Origin: DATACQ01 sp036555515
Lineage (GTDB): Bacteria > Desulfobacterota > Binatia > UBA9968
Length of the DNA stretch: 64,000 bases
Reading direction: 5' to 3'
Assembly: GCA_036555515.1 (NCBI GenBank)
Contig: DATBLC010000221.1
Span: forward strand, 4,784-68,783
The translations under genes were made by a program, and so were the position numbers. Shown one piece after another: positions 24,948-33,270 of the stretch. The notes below the pieces were generated by a model that made no database searches, was not told the DNA's origin, and worked only from the letters and a program-made list of their open reading frames with translations. How positions within the stretch are numbered: the first letter of the stretch is position 1; every line of letters begins with the position of its first letter.

Positions 24948-26330
24948 TCACACAAAGTAACTGTGCCAATTTTTTTTCACCTGCTGCCACACGTCTTCAG
25001 GAGGTAGGGCTAACCCCTCGGACCTGAAATTTTTGCTCTTCGTCGCATCCACGAACAGCTTGGCCGTAACGCCTTCGGCGGTCGCGGAGGGATCGAGTCT
25101 CAAGCCGAACGTGTTCGGAATAACGAAAATATCTTTGTCGGCTTGGACCCGGGTGGCGATCGCCCACTCCACTTCCTCGGGGCTCATGATATCGATGTCG
25201 TCGTCAAACACGAAGATATGTTTCATGCGGCTTCCTTTCACCCCGACGGCGGCGGCGAGGATATTGTTGATCATGCCCGGCCGCTTGAGCCGCTCATCGA
25301 TCTGGATATAGCAGTGAAAGATGCCGATGCCGGCCTCGCTACAGTAGACTCTTTTGATTGCCGGGTGGCCCGGCTTCAGTTCATTGTAAACTTGCACCGA
25401 GGCCGTAACGCTTTTGATGACGCCCTCTTCGTTTATCCCCTTGCACAGATAGAAACCATGGTAGAGAGGGGTTTTGCGCATCGTCATGCACTGGATCGTC
25501 CACAATCGTTCCCTGACGACTGTTCCCACCGAGTACCCGCAGAATTCTCCGTAGGGCCCCTCATCACCGATCTCGGGAGGAATACTAACTTGCCCTTCGA
25601 GAACAATTTCAGCGGTGGCGGGAACTTCGATGTCTACAGTCTCGCAACGAACGAGCTCCACCGGTTTCTGCCGCAATGCTCCGGCAATGCCGAACTCGTC
25701 GACGTCGATGCCCGGCACAAATTGCGATGCGAGAAAGATCGACGGATCGCTGCCGATGGCCACCGCCACGTCCAGCTTTTTGGCGCCGCGAAACTCGGCA
25801 TTCTTGTAGTACTCGTAACCGTGATGCCCCGGACTGAGGCGCAGGAAGGTTTGGTTGCGGTTGGCGTACATCATGCGGTAAACGCCCAGGTTTCTGCCGT
25901 ATTCGGGATCTTTGACGATCACCAAACCGGCGGTGAGATACGGCGCCTTTTCGGTTTTGTTCCAGGTGATCCAGGGCAATCGGTTCAGGTCGACATCTTT
26001 ACCCTTTAGGATAATTTCTTTGCACGGCCCGTTGCTGACGATGACTGGTTCAATGGATTGCTTGGTTCGTACCATCACCTCGGTAAACAGATCCGTCTGG
26101 TCCGCATCGATTGCGATGGCGATGCGTTTGAAAGTGCCCAGCAGTTCAGCGGCCACCGGCATGGAACAACCGCGAACCTTCTCGAAGAAAAGCGCCTGTC
26201 TGCCTTTGTCATGAATGGTTTTGCAGATCGCCCCGACTTCATACTTCGGGTCCACCTCCTTCCGAACCCTCGCCAGCTCCCCCGCTTCGTCCAGAGTGTG
26301 CACAAACTCTCGCAGATCTGAAAACGGCAT
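24948..26330 (-). CDS. UbiD family (prFMN-dependent) decarboxylase
   Basis: A 460-residue UbiD-like enzyme. The start ATG at 26330 follows AAGGAGTAGAT; the upstream in-frame ATG at 26369 lacks a Shine-Dalgarno. The protein starts MPFSDLREFVHTLDEAGELA and shows the conserved EIGDEGPYGEFCGY segment (the glutamate region of the active site), an R-x-x-x-Y-rich HGFYLCKG strand and DDDIDI metal-side residues. UbiD enzymes (de)carboxylate unsaturated or aromatic acids with prenylated FMN made by UbiX; no ubiX is present in the window. A second UbiD-like gene precedes it. Confidence 0.92.
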   Translation of the reverse strand: MPFSDLREFVHTLDEAGELARVRKEVDPKYEVGAICKTIHDKGRQALFFEKVRGCSMPVAAELLGTFKRIAIAIDADQTDLFTEVMVRTKQSIEPVIVSNGPCKEIILKGKDVDLNRLPWITWNKTEKAPYLTAGLVIVKDPEYGRNLGVYRMMYANRNQTFLRLSPGHHGYEYYKNAEFRGAKKLDVAVAIGSDPSIFLASQFVPGIDVDEFGIAGALRQKPVELVRCETVDIEVPATAEIVLEGQVSIPPEIGDEGPYGEFCGYSVGTVVRERLWTIQCMTMRKTPLYHGFYLCKGINEEGVIKSVTASVQVYNELKPGHPAIKRVYCSEAGIGIFHCYIQIDERLKRPGMINNILAAAVGVKGSRMKHIFVFDDDIDIMSPEEVEWAIATRVQADKDIFVIPNTFGLRLDPSATAEGVTAKLFVDATKSKNFRSEGLALPPEDVWQQVKKNWHSYFV

Positions 26331-26370
26331 ATCTACTCCTTCCCGAACCGAACTTTTATTGAAAAACAAC

Positions 26371-26469
26371 GCTCGAAGAATGCTTCGACGAGCTCAGCAT
26401 GAACGGAAAATTCGTGCTGACACCGCTTTTTCTCCGTTCGTCCTGAGCCCGGTCGAAGAGCGAACGGAG
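26371..26469. repeat. TTCGTCCTGAGC..TCGAAG palindromic repeat, copy c
   Basis: GCTCGAAGAATGCTTCGACG and AGCTCAGCATGAACGGAAAA face CCGTTCGTCCTGAGCCCGG and TCGAAGAGCGAACGGAG in the gap between the two UbiD genes. Confidence 0.6.
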
Positions 26470-26493
26470 TTATTCGGTGAGAACTATCTATTT

Positions 26494-26734
26494 ATCCTGG
26501 ATTCCGCAGTTAAAACCGCCGAGCGCTCAAGCGAAGCGGAAGCCTGCACTAGCAAAGGCGTCCGACTCTGCAATTTCAAAGTCATTTTACGCTTTGGCAC
26601 CTCGTTGCTATCACGGTGCACCTGCCATCACACGACCGCTAATCGATAACTGCTTGGAGGCAGCAACCCATCGACTTTGCTATGGAAGGGTTCCGCCCCG
26701 CGCTTTCTGTCAACCGCAACTCCGGAATCCGAGT
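26494..26734. repeat. ~240-bp TIR element, copy 2
   Basis: Bounded by CTGGATTCCGCAGTT and CAACTCCGGAATCCGAG. Shares AGCAAAGGCGTCCGACT and CATCGACTTTGCTATGGAAG with copy 1. It ends exactly at the stop codon of the UbiD gene at 26735. No coding content. Confidence 0.7.
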
Positions 26735-28165
26735 TTATTTGAAAACCTCTTTCCATTTTTGTTTGATCTCATCCCGATAGGCGGGATCGATGGAATGAAC
26801 CTTGGGAAACTTGTCGCGCCACGCAAAGGGCCGGCAGGCATCGAGAATCGCCCGCGAGTTGACGAAATCGCCGGCCGCTCTTTTCTCCGGAGAAAGCCGC
26901 GGATCGATCGGACTGCTCCAACAATTCGCGGCGATCTCGATGCTGGTTTGAGGATCGCAGCGGGTGCATACCGCCCACATGACGTCGGCCATGTTCGCCG
27001 GATCGATGTCGTCGTCGACGAGCACGACAAAGCGGCCGAGATATCCACCCTCTCTTGCGCCCAGGGCAATGTGTGCGGCTTGCCTGGCGTGGCCGCCATA
27101 GCGTTGTTTCAGCGAAATCACCTGGAAAAATCGCATTCCCCATTCGGCAAGCCAAACGCCTTTGATGTCGGTGATGCCCGCCTGTTCGATTTCGTTCCAC
27201 AGGCCCGCGGCGCAAAAAACCAAAAACAGATAACTGGACAAAGGATAGCTCTTGAAATCGGGCAGGACCGTAAGAATTGGATCGTTTCGGTGATAAACTG
27301 CTTTGACGCGAATGAGCGGAGAAGGACGCGTGCCGGAGGCGTAGTAGCCGGTCCACTCGCCGAAAGGACCTTCCATTGCCGATTCCTCTTCCGGCGGGGG
27401 GATTTCACCTTCCAGAACGATGTCCGCCGATGCCGGAATCGGCAGCCCGGTCATTTCCCCCTTGATCACGCTAACCGGATATTTCTGAATGTGCCCGGCA
27501 TAATCATATTCGGACATGCCCCAGGGTAAACCGAGGCCCGCCACGGCGAATAAAACCGGATCGATGCCGCACACCAGCGCGACTGGGCAGCTCTTGCCTT
27601 TTTCCCAATACCTCTGCGCGATCAAACGGGTCTGCTTGCCTGGTGAGATGTAAAGCGAAACCCGACGCTCATCGAGGATTTGCACCCGGGCCGTTCCCAA
27701 GTTAATCCATCCCGCCTCAGGGTCCCTGGTGATGACCGCGTCGGCCGTTCCCAGGTATCTGCCGCCGTCTTCACGATGCAGTTTCGGCGCCGGGAAGCGT
27801 AGCACGTTCGCTTCCTTGCCGGTCAAGAAATTTTCCTGGATGGGTCCGGCGTCCTGGATAACCGGCGGCAGCGGCGTGACCGATTTCAGAATGTCTTTCA
27901 CGGCGCGGACGAGTTCGACGCCTCTCAGATGGGTCGGCAAGCCAAGCGACAACGCGGTCCGCGACTGGGTTTGAAACATGTTGGTCAAGACACGAAACCC
28001 GCGCGGGTAATCCTTTATATCTTGGAAGAGCAGCGCCGGGGGATTTGGTTCTGCTCCGGAAATTTCCGTAATCGCCCCGACTTCCAAATTCCAATCGGCG
28101 TTGCGGACGATTTTGAGCTCGCCGAGTTTTTCCGTTCCGCTTAAAAAATCCCTCAAGTCAGCCAT
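26735..28165 (-). CDS. UbiD family (prFMN-dependent) decarboxylase
   Basis: A 476-residue UbiD-like protein, clearly distinct from its neighbour. The ATG at 28165 follows GAGGAAGGCGGCGAGT. It starts MADLRDFLSGTEKLGELKIV, carries the glutamate segment MEGPFGEWTGYYASG, SLYISPGKQTRLIAQRYWEKG in the prFMN pocket region and VVLVDDDIDP near the C-terminal domain. A TAA stop at 26735 abuts a repeat element. Two different UbiD proteins 0.4 kb apart could form a hetero-oligomer, as in some phenylphosphate carboxylases, or act on different acids (inference). Confidence 0.92.
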   Translation of the reverse strand: MADLRDFLSGTEKLGELKIVRNADWNLEVGAITEISGAEPNPPALLFQDIKDYPRGFRVLTNMFQTQSRTALSLGLPTHLRGVELVRAVKDILKSVTPLPPVIQDAGPIQENFLTGKEANVLRFPAPKLHREDGGRYLGTADAVITRDPEAGWINLGTARVQILDERRVSLYISPGKQTRLIAQRYWEKGKSCPVALVCGIDPVLFAVAGLGLPWGMSEYDYAGHIQKYPVSVIKGEMTGLPIPASADIVLEGEIPPPEEESAMEGPFGEWTGYYASGTRPSPLIRVKAVYHRNDPILTVLPDFKSYPLSSYLFLVFCAAGLWNEIEQAGITDIKGVWLAEWGMRFFQVISLKQRYGGHARQAAHIALGAREGGYLGRFVVLVDDDIDPANMADVMWAVCTRCDPQTSIEIAANCWSSPIDPRLSPEKRAAGDFVNSRAILDACRPFAWRDKFPKVHSIDPAYRDEIKQKWKEVFK

Positions 28166-28722
28166 ACTCGCCGCCTTCCTCAGAACTACCAAAATTTAGT
28201 TTCAAGTGTTCTTTCTGTCATTCTCACGAAGCGTAGCGGAATAAAGAATCTCGGCCGCGACCTTTCGCTTGGCCAGACTGTGTGAAAACTCTTTAGGAGC
28301 CCTTCGACGAAGCTGCGAACGGCTAATGCTTGATTTGTTTGTAATCTCTGACATCCGTTCGGGGCGAGCGAGCCTGCTCTGAGCGACGCCGAAGGGGACC
28401 ATGAACGGAGTTTTCACACAATCTGTGACTCAGGATGACAAAAGCCGCGTGGCAATGCATTACAGATTAACCTGGATTCCGCAGTTGAACCGACGAACCC
28501 ACGAGGGCAGTGTGGAATCCTGGAGGAGCGAAGGCGTCCGACGCTGAAATTTCAGAGCATTCTGCACTTCGGCACTTCGTTGCTAAAAGGCTCAACCCGC
28601 CATCACGGCACCACTGCACGCTGTCTGCTTAGAAGCACTAACGCACCGACTTCGCGACGGAAGGGTTCCACATTGCCCTTCTCCGTCGAACCCAACTGCG
28701 GAATTCGGGATAAACAAACCCC
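28166..28722. other. Repeat-filled intergenic region
   Basis: A 557-bp gap with no supported gene. The left part (28203-28430) holds a broken version of the CCGTTC..TCGAAG palindrome family, including AACGGAGTTTTCACACA. The right part is TIR element copy 3. Confidence 0.5.
28469..28712. repeat. ~240-bp TIR element, copy 3
   Basis: Bounded by AACCTGGATTCCGCAGTT and AACTGCGGAATTCGGGATAA, near-perfect inverted ends of 16-18 bp. Internal AGCGAAGGCGTCCGACG, GGCACTTCGTTGCT and CGACTTCGCGACGGAAGG match copies 1 and 2. It starts 11 bp from the stop of the gene at 28723. Confidence 0.75.
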
Positions 28723-29709
28723 TCAACCTTTGATAATTTCTCTCAGCAGTCGAAAGTCATACATTTTTTGCTCGGCCTGCTGCCGCGTAATGTTCTGCAA
28801 CTCGGATTTCGGGAGCATTAACCGGGAGATCTCGAAATCGTCGATGAGGGAGCGCTCCGATGGCACACCGTCCTTGGTCATGATGCCGAAATAGAAATCA
28901 TAGGTCTGCTTGGCCACCTCGGGCTCCATCTTTGTCACGCGATTGAGGGCGGCGATGCTCTCGCCGTCGTTCTTCTTGTCGAGAAAAAACCGCAGCCCTT
29001 TGACCGTCGCCCTGAGGAAGCGCGTGACTAGCTCGGTTTGTTGTTGGATCAGCTTCTCCGAAGTCACCAGACCCGACATCGGCATTTGAATGGCATCGCC
29101 GACATAAGCCAGGCGCACCATTCCCATCTTTTCCGCGGCGTTGGTAAAGGGCGGCCGGATCAAGCCGGCCTCCACCGACCCACCTGCGAGCGCGGCCCAG
29201 ATATCTCCGGCCGATAAAATTCGCACGTCCTTGTCCGGATCAAGACTGAGGCTCTGCACCACCTTGCGCGTAGCATAATAAGTCGTCGACCCCACACCGG
29301 TCACGGCGATTCGCTTTCCTTTTAAGTCCTGGGCGCTGCGCACGCCGAGGTCTGGACGGCCGTATAAAAAATGGTAGGGCTTGTCGCAGTACACCATGAT
29401 CGCCCTGATAGTCATACCGGAGAGCGCGGCCCGGACGCCGGTACCGAGGGCGAGCGTGAAATGGACCGATCCCGCCTGCAATGCCTGGGACGCGGTCACG
29501 CCGCCGCGGATGTAGAGATCCTTGACCTGAAAACCCTCGTCGCGATAAAAACCTTTTTCCCGGGCAATGTAGTATGGGATATCGCCAAAGGTCAGCGCCG
29601 GGTGGGCAACGAGCACCTCCTCAGCGAAAAGATTTCCCGGAAAAACACCGGCCGACAGAGCAACAACTAAAGCCAGCGTCACAATCCGAAGTTTTCTATC
29701 CGTCGCCAT
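28723..29709 (-). CDS. NMT1/THI5-like ABC substrate-binding protein
   Basis: A 328-residue periplasmic protein. The ATG at 29709 follows GGAGATCACC; the longer frame from 29781 has no such support. The signal peptide MATDRKLRIVTLALVVALSA ends near NLFAEE. Mature part: VLVAHPALTFGDIPYYIARE, GFYRDEGFQVKDLYIRGG, hinge DLKGKRIAVTGVGSTTYYAT. Both neighbours are on the same strand: a flavin oxidoreductase 92 bp upstream and the UbiD gene downstream beyond a repeat. Likely uptake function for a compound handled by these enzymes (inference). Confidence 0.9.
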   Translation of the reverse strand: MATDRKLRIVTLALVVALSAGVFPGNLFAEEVLVAHPALTFGDIPYYIAREKGFYRDEGFQVKDLYIRGGVTASQALQAGSVHFTLALGTGVRAALSGMTIRAIMVYCDKPYHFLYGRPDLGVRSAQDLKGKRIAVTGVGSTTYYATRKVVQSLSLDPDKDVRILSAGDIWAALAGGSVEAGLIRPPFTNAAEKMGMVRLAYVGDAIQMPMSGLVTSEKLIQQQTELVTRFLRATVKGLRFFLDKKNDGESIAALNRVTKMEPEVAKQTYDFYFGIMTKDGVPSERSLIDDFEISRLMLPKSELQNITRQQAEQKMYDFRLLREIIKG

Positions 29710-29801
29710 GGTGATCTCCATAAAAGTCTTAAACGACGCCATCCAAAACAGCGAATACGCTCCTTTGTGCCGCGGCGTCAAGCATTGTAAGCCTGGGCTA
29801 A

Positions 29802-30815
29802 CTATTTCAATTGCGCCATCACTTCCCGGCTCCAGCGCCGGATGAACCCGAGCTTATCGTCGAAGTGAACATTGAGCCAGATTTTCTTCACGCCGGACCG
29901 GCCGATTCGCTCCAGCGTGGCGAGACATTGATCCGGTGTTCCTACGATGGCATAGCGGTCGGCGAGATAACCTTCCAAACCGCTCCGCCGCACCAGTGCC
30001 GCGTTAGTGGTTCCTTCCCCCGGCTTTTGGTGTTCTAGATAGTTGTAACCCCTGTGGATGCGATCGAGGATGTCCCTGTACTGCGGGGGCACATGCTTGT
30101 TCTGCTCCGGAAAGCGCGCCAAATGATTTGCCTTGGCGGCGAGCAACATGCGGATCACTGATAGGGCTTCCTCTCGGCTATTACCCACGTAGGCGCTTAA
30201 GGCCCACCAGACATCCAGTTCCTCGAGCTTTCGGCCCGATCGCCCGGCGCCGGCGGCGATGGCCGCATAGGCGTCGCGCACCACGTCATCTCCGACTCCG
30301 GTGCCGACGATCACGCCGTCGGCAAACTGACCCGCGAGCTCCAGAGTCTTCGGGCCGTGGCCCGCGATATAAATCGGGATATCCGCCTTCCCCCAGGTAA
30401 TTTTAATCTCACTCCCCTGGTACGTCACGCTCTCGCCGCGCATCAAGCCGCGCAAGCAGGCGGTGAACTCACCCAGAACGGCGAGCTTCACGGGCTTGAG
30501 CCCGATATTAAACACCGCGCTGTCGCCCGTGCCCAGTCCGGCAAAAACTCTTCCCGGCGCCAATTCGTTCAATGTCAACAACGCGCTGGCCGTCACTGTT
30601 GGATGGCGCGTCAGGGCATTGGTCACCCGCGGTCCTAATTGTATCGACCGGGTTGCTATTATTGCCGCGGCGCAACTGACATGAAGCTCGCGATAGATCG
30701 ACTGTGAATCGACGACCCCGGCGCGCTTGAACCCCGCATCTTCCGAGGCGCGGCACCACTCGCTTAATTCTCCCGGGTGATTGGGAGCGAAACTGATGCC
30801 GAAAGACATTGCCAT
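29802..30815 (-). CDS. LLM-class (F420/FMN-type) oxidoreductase
   Basis: A 337-residue bacterial luciferase-like TIM-barrel protein. Start ATG at 30815 gives MAMSFGISFAPNHPGELSEW. Family features: RSIQLGPRVTNALTRHPTVT, ALLTLNELAPGRVFAGLGTG, IPIYIAGHGPKTLELAGQFA and IVGTPDQCLATLERIG. This set matches the F420-dependent methylene-tetrahydromethanopterin-reductase-like branch. Members reduce or oxygenate small substrates with F420 or FMN. Cofactor type cannot be told from sequence alone. AGGAG lies about 10 nt upstream. Confidence 0.9.
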   Translation of the reverse strand: MAMSFGISFAPNHPGELSEWCRASEDAGFKRAGVVDSQSIYRELHVSCAAAIIATRSIQLGPRVTNALTRHPTVTASALLTLNELAPGRVFAGLGTGDSAVFNIGLKPVKLAVLGEFTACLRGLMRGESVTYQGSEIKITWGKADIPIYIAGHGPKTLELAGQFADGVIVGTGVGDDVVRDAYAAIAAGAGRSGRKLEELDVWWALSAYVGNSREEALSVIRMLLAAKANHLARFPEQNKHVPPQYRDILDRIHRGYNYLEHQKPGEGTTNAALVRRSGLEGYLADRYAIVGTPDQCLATLERIGRSGVKKIWLNVHFDDKLGFIRRWSREVMAQLK

Positions 30816-30983
30816 GATGATTTTCTCTCCTATCAAGCTGCTTAAAAGGCCTCATACGGACTGGAGTCTTGGAATGATTGAATGACAGAGCGATGGGTGC
30901 GAGACCCAATACTCCAATACTCCGTTATTCCAACGCTCCGTTTCACTCGCGCGTTTGCCTCTGCAATCATTTCCAGCACCCTG

Positions 30984-33041
30984 CTAAATGAGTGACAACT
31001 CGTAATCGCCAAAGCGATTCACCGAAAGTTCCCAGTGTGGCGGAACGACCACCGTCGTTGTCGGCTCCTCAATAATTGCCGGACCATGAATCTTCATTGG
31101 CGGACTCAGCTGGGCGCCGTCGAATACCTCTGCTTGAACTTTCAAGCCATCGAAAACCACCCCCCGGCTACGTTTGTCCGCCGCATTGCCGGCTCCTGTG
31201 GCGCGCTTTTCAGAAAACGATGGCCGTTCAATTTGCCCAATGGCCGAAAGCCGCCAGTGCAGCGCCTCGGCCGGCTGGTCCGGCAGATTATAGCCATACA
31301 GCCGCTGGTGGTGCGCATCGAAGGAGTGCTTCAGATCCGCAGGAGCGTCCGACAGATTGAAAGGAATCGTCAACTCATGGAACTGGCCAGCATATTTTAA
31401 ATCGACGCCGTAACAAAGAACGATATCTTCCTTGCGCACCCCCTCATCCCGGAGTGTCTCTAACGCTTCGGCTTCCATCTCCTCGTACAACTGGTGAATT
31501 TTTTCGCGCCGCAACCTGGACAGTTCACCGGATAAATTTCGCACATAGTCGTGTTTGAGATCGGACAAAAGCATTCCGGCGGCGCAGAACACCGATGCCT
31601 CCCGCGGAACGAGCAGTTTTCGAATGCCCAACTCGCGCGCGATCGCCGCCGCATGAACCGCGCCGGCGCCGCCGGCGACGATCAAAACGCATTGGCGCGG
31701 ATCGTAGCCTGCGCCAATGGAGACGAGCCTGATGGCGTCAGCCATGGTGCTATTGACCAGCCGGTTTATTCCCTCCGCGGCGCGGACGGTGTCGATGCCC
31801 AGGGGTCTGGCGATGCGCTGGTCGATGCCCTTCAAAGCGGCTTCGAAATCGAGCCGGTACTTTCCGCCGAGAAAGTCTTCCGCGCCCAGGTAGCCTAACA
31901 CTAGATCGGCGTCGGTGACTGTGGGCTCGTTGCCGCCGCGACAGTAACAGATGGGGCCGGGAGTGGCTCCCGCGCTCGCCGGTCCCACATGCAGCACTCT
32001 GCCTTCATCGACGAACGCGATGCTGCCGCCGCCTGCCCCCACGGTGCGAATATCGAACACCGGAAAAGCCATGGCGTGTCCGCCCACCGAACCCTCGGTG
32101 GTAAAGTTCACCTGGCCATCTTTGACGAACGAAACATCGAAGCTGGTTCCACCCATGTCCATGGTGATGAGATCTTTATACCCAGCCCGTTGGCCGCAGA
32201 AAATCCCGGCGACAGGTCCGCCTGCAGGTCCCGACAAAAGCGTCTTGCAGGCATGACGCGCCGCCATGACCGGCGCCATGACGCCGCCGTTCGATTGCAT
32301 GATAAGAAGCCGGCCATGAAAACCGGCGCTTTCCAGCCGCGCCGTCAGACGGTCAAGATAACGTGCCAGAATCGGTCCGACGTAGGCATTCAGTGCCGTT
32401 GTGCTGTGCCGCTCATAGGCGCGCAATTGCGGCAGCACCTGCGTAGACAACGAAACATACGCCTCGGGGAATTCCTCTTTGAGCAGCCGGGCCATTTCCT
32501 GTTCGTGGGTTGGATTCAAAAACGAGAAGAGAAAACTTACGGCCACCGATTCGATGCCGCTGCGTTTGAGAGTTCGAATGACTTCCCGCGCGCCGCCGCA
32601 GTCCAGAGCGGCAATCTCGCGCCCCGCGCAATCGACGCGCTCCGATACCGTATAGCTAAAATGGCGGGGCACCAGAGGAGTGGGTGGCGCGCACTTGGAA
32701 TTGAATTGCTCTTCGCGCACCCCGCGCCGCATCAACAGAACGTCGCGAAATCCCTCGGTGGTTATGAAACCTGTCTTCGCGCCCCGGCCCGTAAGCACCG
32801 CGTTGGTGGTGATTGTCGTGCCATGAACGATGCGCAAGGCTTGCGTAAGAAGTTCCTCGAGGGAGAGCCCGGCGCGGTCCGCGAGCTTTTCAAGGCCGCT
32901 CAAAACTCCCTCTGAGGGATCTTCGGGCGTTGTAAAAGTTTTCTCTACGATCGTCCCGCCGCCGCCGCCCACCAGGATGCAATCGGTGAAGGTTCCGCCA
33001 ACGTCGATACCGACTAAAAGGCTTCTATTCGATGGAGACAT
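30984..33041 (-). CDS. hyuA: Hydantoinase A / 5-oxoprolinase ATPase subunit
   Basis: A 685-residue protein. The start ATG at 33041 gives MSPSNRSLLVGIDVGGTFTD, the ATP-binding phosphate loop of the hydantoinase A fold; upstream in-frame codons translate a dispersed repeat (ISDFELRICDF) and are excluded. Further motifs: VHGTTITTNAVLTGRGAKTG, MQSNGGVMAP, LLSGPAGGPVAG and MDMGGTSFDVSFV. Together with HyuB it forms ATP-dependent amide-ring-opening or acetone-carboxylase-like enzymes acting on hydantoins, oxoprolines or ketones. HyuB lies 230 bp upstream on the same strand. Confidence 0.93.
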   Translation of the reverse strand: MSPSNRSLLVGIDVGGTFTDCILVGGGGGTIVEKTFTTPEDPSEGVLSGLEKLADRAGLSLEELLTQALRIVHGTTITTNAVLTGRGAKTGFITTEGFRDVLLMRRGVREEQFNSKCAPPTPLVPRHFSYTVSERVDCAGREIAALDCGGAREVIRTLKRSGIESVAVSFLFSFLNPTHEQEMARLLKEEFPEAYVSLSTQVLPQLRAYERHSTTALNAYVGPILARYLDRLTARLESAGFHGRLLIMQSNGGVMAPVMAARHACKTLLSGPAGGPVAGIFCGQRAGYKDLITMDMGGTSFDVSFVKDGQVNFTTEGSVGGHAMAFPVFDIRTVGAGGGSIAFVDEGRVLHVGPASAGATPGPICYCRGGNEPTVTDADLVLGYLGAEDFLGGKYRLDFEAALKGIDQRIARPLGIDTVRAAEGINRLVNSTMADAIRLVSIGAGYDPRQCVLIVAGGAGAVHAAAIARELGIRKLLVPREASVFCAAGMLLSDLKHDYVRNLSGELSRLRREKIHQLYEEMEAEALETLRDEGVRKEDIVLCYGVDLKYAGQFHELTIPFNLSDAPADLKHSFDAHHQRLYGYNLPDQPAEALHWRLSAIGQIERPSFSEKRATGAGNAADKRSRGVVFDGLKVQAEVFDGAQLSPPMKIHGPAIIEEPTTTVVVPPHWELSVNRFGDYELSLI

Positions 33042-33172
33042 TGCGAAATCGCAAATTCGAAGCTCGAAATCCGAAATTCGAAACAATTTCAAATGGGTTA
33101 AAAATCACAATAATCCAAACCAGCCCGTTTCGGATTTCGATATTCCGATTTCGGATTTTGTTTCGCTGGCAT
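33042..33172. repeat. TTCGAATTTCGGATTTCG-type repeat, copy b (inverted)
   Basis: CAAATTCGAAGCTCGAAATC and CGAAATTCGAAACAATTTCA face CGTTTCGGATTTCGATATTC and TTTCGGATTTTGTTTCG. The left arm is an inverted near-copy of 24768-24812. It lies between hyuA and hyuB. Confidence 0.65.
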
Positions 33173-33209
33173 CCAGTGGTTCGACTCTGCCCACCGCCCT
33201 GAGTAAAAA

Positions 33210-33245
33210 GTTCAGACGTTTTGAACGGCTTGAACGATTTGAACT
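33210..33245. repeat. 9-nt-period repeat (TTGAACGGC form), copy g
   Basis: AGTTCAGACGTTTTGAACGG then TTGAACGATTTGAACTC, a diverged member of the GTTCCA family, just downstream of the hyuB stop. Confidence 0.5.
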
Positions 33246-33270
33246 CAGCGCGGCTTCGGCCGCGAGCGAG

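Noticed and set aside
25143..26009. 288-codon plus-strand ORF opposite the UbiD gene
   Set aside because: It is the antisense shadow of the conserved UbiD frame.
33042..33092. N-terminal extension of HyuA (ISDFELRICDF)
   Set aside because: It lies in a dispersed TTCGAATTTCGGATTTCG repeat and precedes the conserved LVGIDVGGTFTD start.
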